This document shows positions 35,284-43,800 of a stretch of 64,000 bases of DNA, piece after piece. Origin of the DNA: Dinghuibacter sp964544695 (GTDB taxonomy: Bacteria > Bacteroidota > Bacteroidia > Chitinophagales > Chitinophagaceae). Made by a program: the position numbers and the translations under genes. The notes beneath the pieces were generated by a model. The model searched no databases. It had not been told where the DNA came from and saw nothing but the letters and a program-made list of their open reading frames with translations. The stretch lies in assembly GCA_964544695.1 (NCBI GenBank), contig CAZJDB010000016.1, forward strand, positions 1 through 64,000, written 5' to 3'. Each line of letters begins with the position of its first letter. The stretch's first letter is position 1.

Positions 35284-35847
35284 ATGCCACACATTCCACT
35301 GGAGGATCACCTGCCCGGGATTACAGGACTGCTCGAATACCGCCAGGATAGCGCGGGGCCTATCCGGGAGCTGACTCAGGTACTGTTACGGGGCCCCTCC
35401 TCTTTAACGGAAGGCGAACGCGAATTGATCGCTACCCTCGTATCCTCCCGGAACCAATGCCGGTTTTGCACAGCAGCGCATACGGCCGCCGCGAATATCT
35501 TGTTAAATGAACACTCGACTTCGGAAGCTGTCAAGCGGGATATTGACAGCGCTCCGGTCAGCGATAAAATGAAAACCTTGCTGAAGATCGCTGCGCTGGT
35601 CCAGTCGGGCGGAAAAAATGTGACGCCGCAGGCCGTCCACGCAGCAAAGGCGGAGGGAGCGACCGATTTGGAGATCCACGATACCGTGCTGATCGCCGCT
35701 TTGTTTTGTCTGTACAACAGGTATGTGGATGGACTGGCCACGGTAGCGCCTTCGGACCCGGCCTTCTATCAGGGTTTAGGGGAACGCCTGAAGAACCATG
35801 GCTACAACCGCCTCCCGAACGGGTATGACCATTTGAAAAAGAAATAG
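35284..35847 (+). CDS. AhpD-fold peroxidase-related protein (CMD family), copy 1
   Basis: A 187-residue carboxymuconolactone-decarboxylase-family protein with the complete AhpD signature EX11CX2CX3H (ERELIATLVSSRNQC followed by RFCTAAH). AhpD uses this Cys pair and the Glu/His relay as a thiol peroxidase or reductase. The opening MPHIPLEDHLPGITGLLEY recurs in the two copies downstream. It is followed after 1 bp by the MFS transporter. It is probably the first gene of a five-gene run (CMD, MFS, CMD, CMD, secreted orphan). Substrate not known. Confidence 0.88.
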   Translation: MPHIPLEDHLPGITGLLEYRQDSAGPIRELTQVLLRGPSSLTEGERELIATLVSSRNQCRFCTAAHTAAANILLNEHSTSEAVKRDIDSAPVSDKMKTLLKIAALVQSGGKNVTPQAVHAAKAEGATDLEIHDTVLIAALFCLYNRYVDGLATVAPSDPAFYQGLGERLKNHGYNRLPNGYDHLKKK

Positions 35848-35848
35848 C

Positions 35849-37075
35849 TTGACCTCTGCAATCACGACCGGGTATATATCTACTGACCGCACTTCAAACG
35901 CGGCCCTCTTCACGATCTGTTTCGTGAGCAGCGTGTTCGGGGGTGTCGTTTCCACCCTGATGTCGGTGTACCTTCCGGTGGCCGTCAAAGACCTGGTAGG
36001 CCAGGTGACGGCTACGAAATTGAATGCCATTGGCGCGTTTATCAATTCCATTTTCATATTCGGGTGGATGTTCGGGGGTGTCGTCTGGGGATTGATCTGC
36101 GACCGGATCGGCAGGGCACGTTCGGTGATACTGTCAACGCTGTGCTACGGCTTCTTCACCGTTTTGACCGCCCTTTCCCCTTCCTGGGAAATGGTGGTTG
36201 TTTGCCGTTTCTTATCGGGTTTCGGAGTTGGCGGGATATTGGTCACTACCACGATCATGGTTTCGGAGGCGTGGACGGGAAAGCCCCGTGCTGTTGCCCT
36301 TGGGATTCTTTCCATTTCCATTCCTGTAGGAATTTTTTCAGCCGGGCTCATCAATTATTTGTTGCCCGGATGGCGGCAGGCTTTTCTAACAGGTATTATT
36401 CCATTGCTAGCAGCTGCAGCTGCTTTATTCTTTTTGAAAGAATCGGGAAAATGGAAGACGGCTGAAAAGCCACGGCGTGGGTTCCTGGCCGCCGGCTACC
36501 GGAAAAACCTATGGATCGGCAGCCTGATCTTCGGGACCATGTTGATCGGCATGTGGGCCATTTTTTCCTGGTTGCCTACCTGGGTGCAAAGCCTGTCGGG
36601 GTCTTCTGATGCACAGCATCAGCGGGGGATCAGCATGATGATGATGGGCGCCGGCGGGCTGACCGGCGGCTTTATTTCCGGCTGGGTTGCCCACGGTATC
36701 GGTTTGCGGCGGACAATGCAACTGTGTTTTGCCGTCTGCTTTGGCATGGCCTTCCTCCTTTTCAAAGTGAACCATGCTTTTTCAGGGATCGCCTATGCGG
36801 AGATCGCCGTACTTGCCGTCTTTTTCGGCATCAGCCAGGGGGCGCTGTCCGCCTACATCCCGGAATTATTTCCAACCGCGGTCTGTGCGGCGGCGACGGG
36901 ATTTTGTTTTAACGTAGGAAGGCTGTTCACGGCGATTGCCGTCTTTTTTGTCGGGGCGCTGGTCAGTCTCTTTGGAGGGTATGGCAATACCCTTTTTATT
37001 TTCTCCTTTATTTTTTTAATCGGATGGATAGCTACCTGGGCCGCCTCGGAAAAATCCCATCCACAAAACGGGTAG
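35849..37075 (+). CDS. MFS transporter between AhpD-like genes
   Basis: A 408-residue transporter with twelve predicted helices. Motif A is seen in GLICDRIGRARSVILS between helices 2 and 3, and GFGVGGILVTTTIMVSEAWT marks helix 4-5. The general pattern matches aromatic-acid/metabolite symporters of the MFS. The start is TTG at 35849, 1 bp after the stop of the upstream gene; the first in-frame ATG is too far into helix 1. The next gene follows after 1 bp, so the transporter is translationally embedded between two AhpD-like genes. Confidence 0.88.
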   Translation: MTSAITTGYISTDRTSNAALFTICFVSSVFGGVVSTLMSVYLPVAVKDLVGQVTATKLNAIGAFINSIFIFGWMFGGVVWGLICDRIGRARSVILSTLCYGFFTVLTALSPSWEMVVVCRFLSGFGVGGILVTTTIMVSEAWTGKPRAVALGILSISIPVGIFSAGLINYLLPGWRQAFLTGIIPLLAAAAALFFLKESGKWKTAEKPRRGFLAAGYRKNLWIGSLIFGTMLIGMWAIFSWLPTWVQSLSGSSDAQHQRGISMMMMGAGGLTGGFISGWVAHGIGLRRTMQLCFAVCFGMAFLLFKVNHAFSGIAYAEIAVLAVFFGISQGALSAYIPELFPTAVCAAATGFCFNVGRLFTAIAVFFVGALVSLFGGYGNTLFIFSFIFLIGWIATWAASEKSHPQNG

Positions 37076-37076
37076 T

Positions 37077-37622
37077 ATGGCATATATCAACGTCCCGGAA
37101 GGCGTTCCGGGCATCAGGAGCCTGGTGTTGTTCCGGCCAGAGACCGGCAAGCCTTTATATGAACTTGCACAGGTCTTGTTAAGGGGCGATTCACCGCTGA
37201 CAGAGGCGGAAAGGGAATTGATCGCTGCCTATGTCTCTTCCCGAAACCAATGCGGGTTTTGCATGAACAGCCACGCCGCAGCGGCCAGATGCCTTTACGG
37301 CGAAGAGGGCTCCATCGTAGACGCGACGTTGGCCGATGTGGAAAAGGCTCCCCTGACCGGGAAGATGCAGGCGCTGTTGACCATTGCCGGAAAGGTACAG
37401 GTATCGGGGTCCGGCGTCACAGAGGCGGACATTGCCTCGGCCCGTGAACAGGGCGCGGACGACCGGGAAATCCACGATACGGTGCTGATCGCGGCCTCTT
37501 TTTCCATGTTCAACCGCTACGTGGATGGGCTGGGCAGCCTGACTCCCACCGACCCGGCGGTTTATGAAGAAATGGGGCGCCGGATGGCGAAAGGATATGT
37601 ATTACCACAACCAATTGTATAA
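37077..37622 (+). CDS. AhpD-fold peroxidase-related protein (CMD family), copy 2
   Basis: A 181-residue paralogue. It opens MAYINVPEGVPGIRSLVLF and keeps EX11CX2CX3H (ERELIAAYVSSRNQC, then GFCMNSH) and the C-terminal REIHDTVLIAASFSMFNRYV block shared by all three copies. Conservation of every redox residue argues that it is active rather than a decaying duplicate. It starts 1 bp after the MFS stop and ends 10 bp before copy 3. Confidence 0.88.
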   Translation: MAYINVPEGVPGIRSLVLFRPETGKPLYELAQVLLRGDSPLTEAERELIAAYVSSRNQCGFCMNSHAAAARCLYGEEGSIVDATLADVEKAPLTGKMQALLTIAGKVQVSGSGVTEADIASAREQGADDREIHDTVLIAASFSMFNRYVDGLGSLTPTDPAVYEEMGRRMAKGYVLPQPIV

Positions 37623-37632
37623 ATAAACGATT

Positions 37633-38184
37633 ATGGCGCACATTGATCTTGGGAATGATCTGCCGGGCATCAGGGGCCCGATGGCCTACCGCCCGGAAAC
37701 AGCAAAACCACTGAACGAGTTGGCCGAGGTCCTCTTAAGAGATGACAACAACACGCTGTCCCGCGGGGAAAGAGAATTGATCGGCACGTATGTCTCTTCT
37801 TTGAACGATTGTTTCTTTTGCCAGAATGTACACGGCAGCCTCGCGCAGCACTACCTGGGTTGCGACATGCCGTGTATCGATGCGATCAAGGCTAACCCGG
37901 CCACGTCCATGCTGTCAGATAAGATGAAGGCGTTGTTGAGCATTGCCGCCAGTGTGCAAAAGGGAGGCACGTCTGTCACTGCCGTTCAGATCGAAAAGGC
38001 GAAGGCACTGGGCGCTACCGATCGGGAAATCCACGACACCGTACTGATAACTGCGGCCTTTTGCATGTACAACCGTTACGTGGATGGCCTGTCGACCTGG
38101 GCCCCCGAGGACCGGCAGTTTTATGTGGACCGTGCGCCAAGGCGGGCGGCGGAGGGCTATGTGGAATATGATGTACATAAATAA
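37633..38184 (+). CDS. AhpD-fold peroxidase-related protein (CMD family), copy 3
   Basis: A 183-residue paralogue with opening MAHIDLGNDLPGIRGPMAY. The AhpD motif is intact (ERELIGTYVSSLNDC, then FFCQNVH), although the residues around the Cys pair differ most from the other copies (Phe-Phe between the cysteines), which hints at a different partner. The REIHDTVLITAAFCMYNRYV block is kept. It is followed after 7 bp by a small secreted protein gene. Confidence 0.88.
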   Translation: MAHIDLGNDLPGIRGPMAYRPETAKPLNELAEVLLRDDNNTLSRGERELIGTYVSSLNDCFFCQNVHGSLAQHYLGCDMPCIDAIKANPATSMLSDKMKALLSIAASVQKGGTSVTAVQIEKAKALGATDREIHDTVLITAAFCMYNRYVDGLSTWAPEDRQFYVDRAPRRAAEGYVEYDVHK

Positions 38185-38191
38185 CCCGTTC

Positions 38192-38809
38192 ATGAAAAAT
38201 AAGCTGCTCCTTTTGATACTCTTCGGAATTATTTCACTTCAATCCCGGGGCCAATTCCTGCAATTTAATAACGACAGTACTTACAAAATATATAATACCT
38301 CCGATTTGACATTGATCAATCAGGAGAAACTGAGCGGATATGACTTTCAATTGCGCCTCTATTTTGGAAGTGGTCCGACAATTATCTCGAAATTATATTT
38401 ATTACTCATTACAAATAAAAAGGGCATTTGGAGTGCCGAAAAATACATTTTTACCAGGAATGGGATTAGAGGAAAGGTGGAAGTGGATAGCGGGGTGGTA
38501 CAAATAGATAATTATAGCGCTTTGTTTGCCGCGTTGAACGCCGATAGTTTGCAAAGCATCACGTCGATGGACGATATGCAAATAACTCAAATGGTAAAGC
38601 AAAGGAAGATTGATGCGGATAAGGGTATTATGCTTGTGGCGGATGGTACTGGGTATAAGGTTGAGCTATTGTCGCCGAATGCGAAAAGGGGATTTAGTTT
38701 CCATTGTCCCAAATCCTATGCCGATTTTTACCAGCTTCCCGAGTTGAAAAGGGTGGTGGCCGTGCTCCATTTACTGATGGGGCTTATACAAATGGGCGAT
38801 CCTTGTTAA
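38192..38809 (+). CDS. Secreted protein of unknown function
   Basis: A 205-residue protein with a signal peptide (MKNKLLLLILFGIISLQSRG). The mature part is beta-rich in appearance, with no cysteine pair or recognised motif until a FHCPKSYADFYQLPELK segment near the C-terminus. I recognise no family. The ATG at 38192 is chosen for the signal peptide; the longer frame into the preceding gene is spurious. It may be co-transcribed with AhpD copy 3 (7 bp). The gene is more AT-rich than its upstream neighbours. Confidence 0.7.
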   Translation: MKNKLLLLILFGIISLQSRGQFLQFNNDSTYKIYNTSDLTLINQEKLSGYDFQLRLYFGSGPTIISKLYLLLITNKKGIWSAEKYIFTRNGIRGKVEVDSGVVQIDNYSALFAALNADSLQSITSMDDMQITQMVKQRKIDADKGIMLVADGTGYKVELLSPNAKRGFSFHCPKSYADFYQLPELKRVVAVLHLLMGLIQMGDPC

Positions 38810-38850
38810 AAAGTTCCCGCCTTTCACTAACTTACCGAAAAATTGCTACT

Positions 38851-39402
38851 ATGGACTCAAATCGACTTTCAAAGACCATGCAGGCAGCCCTGAATGCACA
38901 GATGAACAAGGAGAACCTTCAGTCACAGATCTACCTGTCTTATGGCTGCTGGGCGGATAACGAGGGGTATGAAGGTATTTCGAACTTCCTTTTCCGGCAT
39001 TCAAAGGAAGAGCGGGATCATATGATGAAGTTCCTGGAGTATATCCTTAAACGCGGTGGGAAAGTGACGATTTCGGAGATCCCCGCGCCTTCGGCAAATC
39101 CGACGAGTGTCAATGACTGCTTTGAAAAGGTATTCAAGCACGAAGTGGAGAATACGGAGTGGATCTATAAGCTGGTGAAACAGAGTATGGAAGAGGAAGA
39201 CTGGGCGACCTGGAATTTTATACAATGGTTTGTCAAAGAACAGACGGAAGAAGAAAACCTTGCCATCGAACTGTTGGATATGATCCGGGTGGCCGGCGGG
39301 AAGGATGCTACGCACAGCGCTTTGTTCTCACTGGATAAGCGTATGGGCGAACGCGGAGATGATGCCACGCTGGCGCAGGATGTAACCACGGACAGGCCTT
39401 AA
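38851..39402 (+). CDS. ftnA: Ferritin-like iron storage protein
   Basis: A 183-residue ferritin. The four-helix core is clear: QMNKENLQSQIYLSYGCWAD, the ferroxidase segment HSKEERDHMMKFLEYILKRG, NTEWIYKLVKQSMEEEDWAT and WFVKEQTEEENLAIELLDMI. Glu and His ligands in EERDHMM and the later EQTEEE match bacterial non-haem ferritins. It stores iron as ferric mineral in the cytoplasm. The final 25 residues form a polar tail. The gene starts 41 bp after the secreted orphan and may have its own promoter. Confidence 0.93.
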   Translation: MDSNRLSKTMQAALNAQMNKENLQSQIYLSYGCWADNEGYEGISNFLFRHSKEERDHMMKFLEYILKRGGKVTISEIPAPSANPTSVNDCFEKVFKHEVENTEWIYKLVKQSMEEEDWATWNFIQWFVKEQTEEENLAIELLDMIRVAGGKDATHSALFSLDKRMGERGDDATLAQDVTTDRP

Positions 39403-39404
39403 TT

Positions 39405-40072
39405 TCATAAGCGTGTAAAATCAATATAGGCATAATTCATTTGGCCTGTTTCCCTTGTGTATAAGGTGATGATTTGAATACCCTTATTCAATTTTATCTG
39501 CGAAAAATCTTTTAAATAGTTCCAGTGGTGCCATTGCCGCCAATTTACAGGATCAGCTTTTACATAAGTCGATGGAATATCAACGGGGCCTGTTGCATCA
39601 ATATCATTTACCGAAATTGACACCTTCCCGCCTTGATTTGATGTGTACATAATGCCAAGTGCGTATGTTCCCGTTTCCTTTACTAAAACGGTGTATTTTA
39701 TCCACTCGCCCTGTGCAGTCCAACCGACATAAAGTTGATCCTTTGATGGCATTACCAAATTATAAGCATTGTTGTCTATGGGAGGTTCCCGAAATTTAGT
39801 GTAGGATATATCAACGCCTTCTTTCATTCGGAATTCGTTTAAATAGTCGCCGTCGGCTGGATTTAGCTTCCCGCTCCCCTGATTGATACTATCGGTGTCA
39901 TGATAAGCGACACCTTCTCCTCCCAGATCATATAGGGCACATTGTAGTCGGCCGGGTATGGTTTGAATGTCATGGTGCAAGAATCAATAAATGGTTTGCC
40001 CATATATCGCTGACCATACGAAGTATTCCAGGAAAGGACCGCCAATATGACTAGTGTATTACAATTTACCAT
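39405..40072 (-). pseudogene. CBM6-type secreted carbohydrate-binding protein, frameshifted
   Basis: Two overlapping frames make one protein. The first (from ATG 40072) encodes a signal peptide and the start of the mature part, ending YGQRYMGKPFIDS. The second, from about 39980, continues LHHDIQTIPGRLQCALYDLG, then EGVAYHDTDS and YVGWTAQGEWIKYTV down to AYIDFTRL, a CBM6-like beta-sandwich that binds glycans. The frame changes near 39980-39990, as if one base were lost. Both frames keep family character, so the break is recent or is a sequence error. The start overlaps the GH3 gene by 14 bp, placing it last in that operon. Confidence 0.78.
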
Positions 40073-42311
40073 CTGTTTGTTTGTTGAATTGCTTTGATGT
40101 GGCATACTTGAAGCCTAAAGTTTGATTTGCAATTTGGATTTTAAATTCGCCTGGTTCGGCTGCTGTTTTGCCATTATCATTTACGTAGGCAATATCCCTG
40201 GCGCTAATTTTAAAAGTAACCGTTTTGGTTTCCCCGGCCTTTAGGTCGATCTTATCGAATGCCCTTAAACGCTTGGTATCCGGGGTGATGGACGCATATA
40301 GCTCACTGATAAACAGCAAGACGGTCTCCTTGCCGTCTCGTCCCCCCGTATTGGTTACATCAACATGGATGGTCAGCGTTCCATTATCCTTAAGATCGGG
40401 TTTGTCTGCCCGTAAGTTATGGTATTGAAAGGTGGTATAACTCAATCCAAAGCCGAACTCATATAGCGGATTATAACCATGCGAGTCATCCCCATTGCCA
40501 TTCTCGATGTTTTTGCGGTAATAGTTGACCAGTGCATTGGGGGATCTCGGATAGGTGAAAGGCAATTTCCCGGAGGGGTTTACGTCGCCGAATAAGATGT
40601 CTGCTACAGCATTGCCACCTTCGTTTCCGGGCAGATAAGCCATCAGGGTAGCTGCAACGGCATCGTTTGCCGGCGTGACTATGCGCGGCCTTCCCTCTGC
40701 CAATACTAGCACAACGGGTTTTCCGGTTTTTGCCAGTTGTTGCGCCAATTCAATCTGAGCTGACGGCAAGTCGAGATCGTCGATATTTCCTAAATTTTCC
40801 GTGTAAGACGATTCGCCAAGGCAAAGCACTATTGCGTCCACTTGTTTTGCCGAGTCTACAGCCGTGTCTGCCCCTGCTTCATATACCACATTTTGTTTGC
40901 CGATTTTTTGTTCGATGGCCTCCAAAATCGTGTTTTTTTCGGCCGCATACTTATCATCCTGCTCGCCCTGCCAGGTGTAGCTCCAGCCGCCGTCAAGCGA
41001 GCGCATAGTATTGGCTGTCGGACCGGTTACCAGCACCCGAATGCTCTTTTGTAACGGCAGTACGTGGTTATTGTTTTTAAGCAATGTAATTGACTCAACT
41101 GCTACCTGGCGGCTAATAGCTTTGAATTTATCCGAGCCGAAATCAGGGTAGTCTTCCGGGTTTCCGATAGGCCGGTCAAACAACCCCAACTCATATTTAA
41201 CATGCAGTATCCGCCTGACCGATTCATTAATCCGCGAGATGGGCACCCGGCCTTCATGAACCAATTGAATCAGATAATTGTAGAAACTATAGTCATAAGG
41301 CACTATACACATATCGAGGCCGGCATTGACAGCCAGCGCTACAGCATCTTTTTCGGTCGCGGCGACGTGATGGCGGGTATGGAGGTAACTAACATCCATC
41401 CAATCCGAAATTACGATACCATCAAACTTTAATTCCTTGCGAAGTACATCCGTGAGCAAATATTTACTGGAGTGCACTGGGACCCCGTTAATCTCGGATG
41501 AGTTTACCATTAATGTACGTGACCCCGCTTTTATCGCTTCAATAAATGGCGGTAAAAAATACTCGCGCATATAACGGTCAGGTATCCAGGCAGGTGTACG
41601 GTCCTTGCCGCTCAACGGATCGCCATACCCTAAAAAGTGTTTCATCGTCGAGGTGACATGGAACTTGTCGCCTACACTATTCCCCTGGTAGCCTTTAATA
41701 ATAGCGACCCCCATTGTTTTTACCAGGTAAGGGTCTTCGCCAAAAGTTTCGTATACCCTTGGCCAGGCCTGGACCTTAGCCACATCCAAAACCGGGGAAA
41801 AATTCCAGGGGATATAGCTGGCGCGGGTCTCGTAGGCGGAGATCTCGCCCGCTTTCTGAATAAGTTCGGGATTAAAAGTGGCAGCCATAGCAATTTCCTG
41901 GGGGAACAAGGTACTGCCCAAAGTATAGGTAACGCCATGAATGGCATCGATGCCATATAATGCAGGTATTTTAAGCCTGTCCTGCATCGCTACGTGCTGT
42001 ATGGCCGATATGATTTCGTACCAATGTTTACGGTCATAAGCATGCCCTGCAACGTTTTGAAACGAGCCGATGTGATATTTCAGTATTCTTTCTTCCAGTT
42101 TTTGTTCATCGATCTCGTGGGGTTCGGTGACCTTACCCGATGGACCGGTTTTTGAAATAACATCTATTACCAGGTTAGTCATCTGCCCTACTTTTTCGGC
42201 TAATGTCATTTTGGCAAGTAAGCTATCGACCTTATGGTCGATGGTTGTCTGGGCTGAAGCGTAATGGCGGCTCAGGGTGAAAGCCGCCATAATGAGCAGT
42301 ATATTTTTCAT
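40059..42311 (-). CDS. bglX: GH3 beta-glucosidase-type glycosidase, periplasmic
   Basis: A 750-residue enzyme with a signal peptide (ending HYASAQ). The GH3 barrel comes first, with IPALYGIDAIHGVTYTLGST and the nucleophile Asp303 in GIVISDWMDV. The alpha/beta-sandwich domain follows (AIVLCLGESSYTENLGNIDD), then a C-terminal Fn3-like domain (LRAFDKIDLKAGETKTVTFK). It is the length and order of BglX-type beta-glucosidases. It cleaves terminal beta-linked sugars, probably from oligosaccharides entering the periplasm. The start overlaps the aldo/keto reductase stop by 4 bp. Confidence 0.93.
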   Translation of the reverse strand: MKNILLIMAAFTLSRHYASAQTTIDHKVDSLLAKMTLAEKVGQMTNLVIDVISKTGPSGKVTEPHEIDEQKLEERILKYHIGSFQNVAGHAYDRKHWYEIISAIQHVAMQDRLKIPALYGIDAIHGVTYTLGSTLFPQEIAMAATFNPELIQKAGEISAYETRASYIPWNFSPVLDVAKVQAWPRVYETFGEDPYLVKTMGVAIIKGYQGNSVGDKFHVTSTMKHFLGYGDPLSGKDRTPAWIPDRYMREYFLPPFIEAIKAGSRTLMVNSSEINGVPVHSSKYLLTDVLRKELKFDGIVISDWMDVSYLHTRHHVAATEKDAVALAVNAGLDMCIVPYDYSFYNYLIQLVHEGRVPISRINESVRRILHVKYELGLFDRPIGNPEDYPDFGSDKFKAISRQVAVESITLLKNNNHVLPLQKSIRVLVTGPTANTMRSLDGGWSYTWQGEQDDKYAAEKNTILEAIEQKIGKQNVVYEAGADTAVDSAKQVDAIVLCLGESSYTENLGNIDDLDLPSAQIELAQQLAKTGKPVVLVLAEGRPRIVTPANDAVAATLMAYLPGNEGGNAVADILFGDVNPSGKLPFTYPRSPNALVNYYRKNIENGNGDDSHGYNPLYEFGFGLSYTTFQYHNLRADKPDLKDNGTLTIHVDVTNTGGRDGKETVLLFISELYASITPDTKRLRAFDKIDLKAGETKTVTFKISARDIAYVNDNGKTAAEPGEFKIQIANQTLGFKYATSKQFNKQTDGKL

Positions 42312-43300
42312 AAAATGCTATTTATTCTTTCGAGCTCATCGGTTGAAAATGAGATATTTTCAAGACATTTAAGTGAATCCGAAACCTGTTCGGGTTTACT
42401 TACGCCGATTAACACGGAGGTAATGCGGTCGTCTTTTAAGATCCACGAAAGTGCCATTTGAGCCAGGTTTTGTCCGCGCGCCAGGGCGACTTCATTAAGC
42501 CTGATCACCTTGGCAATTTTTTCATCGGTAATCCCATTTTCATCAATGGCGCCGTTCCCCCTGTGGCTTGCAGCTCTTGAGCCTTCGGGGATACCTTTCA
42601 AATATTTGTCGGTCAGGAGGCCCTGTGCCAACGGAGAAAACGGGATACAGCCAATGCCGTTGCCTTCAAGCACATCCAGTAGGCCGTCTTCTATCCAACG
42701 GTCGAACATCGAATATCTTGGTTGGTGAATCAGGCACGGCGTACCAAGCCGGTTTAATACCCTGATAGCGGCTTCTGTTTCGATGGCATTATAACTTGAT
42801 ATGCCCACATACAGGGCTTTCCCCTGTCGTACAATAAGGTCAAGGACGCCCATCGTTTCTTCCAGGGGCGTCTGGGAATCGGGACGGTGGTGATAAAATA
42901 TATCTACATAATCCAAGCCCATACGCTTCAAACTTTGATCCAAGCTGGCAACCAGGTATTTTTTTGATCCCCAATCCCCATACGGCCCATCCCACATTCT
43001 CCAACCTGCTTTTGTCGAGATTATCAACTCATCACGGTATGTTGTAAAGTCATCCTTAAAAATTCTACCGAAGGTTTCTTCAGCCGAACCGGTCGGTGGG
43101 CCATAGTTGTTCGCCAAATCAAAATGCGTTATGCCGTTATCAAAAGCCAGCTTTAAAATAGTACGTCCATTTTCCAGCGTATCGATACCGCCGAAATTAT
43201 GCCAAAGGCCCAGCGACACGGCTGGTAGCAACAAACCGCTTTTACCGCAACGGCGATATTGCATACTTTTGTAACGGGTGGGGTTGGGTAGGTAGGGCAT
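42308..43300 (-). CDS. Aldo/keto reductase (YghZ/GpR-like)
   Basis: A 330-residue NADPH-dependent reductase of the YghZ/potassium-channel-beta type. It shows YRRCGKSGLLLPAVSLGLWH, the catalytic Asp and Tyr in THFDLANNYGPPTGSAEETF, Lys in IISTKAGW and His in IFYHHRPDSQTPL, and ends with a cofactor-binding tail. YghZ relatives reduce L-glyceraldehyde 3-phosphate and other aldehydes. The ATG at 43300 is taken, 4 bp after the preceding stop; the longer frame begins with TTG. It overlaps the GH3 gene by 4 bp, and so is part of the glycoside operon. Confidence 0.9.
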   Translation of the reverse strand: MPYLPNPTRYKSMQYRRCGKSGLLLPAVSLGLWHNFGGIDTLENGRTILKLAFDNGITHFDLANNYGPPTGSAEETFGRIFKDDFTTYRDELIISTKAGWRMWDGPYGDWGSKKYLVASLDQSLKRMGLDYVDIFYHHRPDSQTPLEETMGVLDLIVRQGKALYVGISSYNAIETEAAIRVLNRLGTPCLIHQPRYSMFDRWIEDGLLDVLEGNGIGCIPFSPLAQGLLTDKYLKGIPEGSRAASHRGNGAIDENGITDEKIAKVIRLNEVALARGQNLAQMALSWILKDDRITSVLIGVSKPEQVSDSLKCLENISFSTDELERINSIL

Positions 43301-43304
43301 ATCG

Positions 43305-43739
43305 TTAAACTTCGGTTGCTTTGTCAAGTGCTTTTACCATTATTTCAAGGTCAATGATGCCTCTGAAGCCGCTAAAACCAACCGAAAGCTTTGAACCGTC
43401 AGGCAGGATAAGCGGTTGGCCACCCTGCCATCCTATCAGATCAGGGGCTTCTATGCCATTGCCATTTTCTTCAGCGAGCCCGTTAAAAACCATTTTTTCG
43501 TACTCGCCGGTTTTAACGCCCGTCAGCCAAACCTGGCTTGCCTTAGTCCAGGCGATTTTATAAGATTGTCTTTGCCTGGGTTTGTTGGTTCCCAGCATTC
43601 TGCCAAACACCATTCCATTTTCGGCTATGATGCAAACAGCGACGTTGCCGTTGGCAATGTTTCTATCTTCGGGGTTTTGCATGTAGACCGGTATAAGGTT
43701 TTCGATTTCGGTAAACATTTTATTTATGATAGTTTCCAT
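43305..43739 (-). CDS. GlcG/HbpS-like (DUF336) protein
   Basis: A 144-residue protein of the GlcG/HbpS family: VCIIAENGMVFGRMLGTNKP, then QSYKIAWTKASQVWLTGVKT and a Gly-rich end IGWQGGQPLILPDGSKLSVG. Some members bind haem and some are linked to glycolate or diol use; here the role is unknown. The ATG at 43739 is used, since the extra upstream residues lack family character. It is the first gene of the operon leading to the aldo/keto reductase, GH3 and CBM6 genes, and is divergent from a Crp/Fnr regulator with only 61 bp between starts. Confidence 0.75.
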   Translation of the reverse strand: METIINKMFTEIENLIPVYMQNPEDRNIANGNVAVCIIAENGMVFGRMLGTNKPRQRQSYKIAWTKASQVWLTGVKTGEYEKMVFNGLAEENGNGIEAPDLIGWQGGQPLILPDGSKLSVGFSGFRGIIDLEIMVKALDKATEV

Positions 43740-43800
43740 AATGTAAATTTGGACCTGCTTTAGCCAAAATCCATTGAACTGGGACAAGAAATTATCAATA

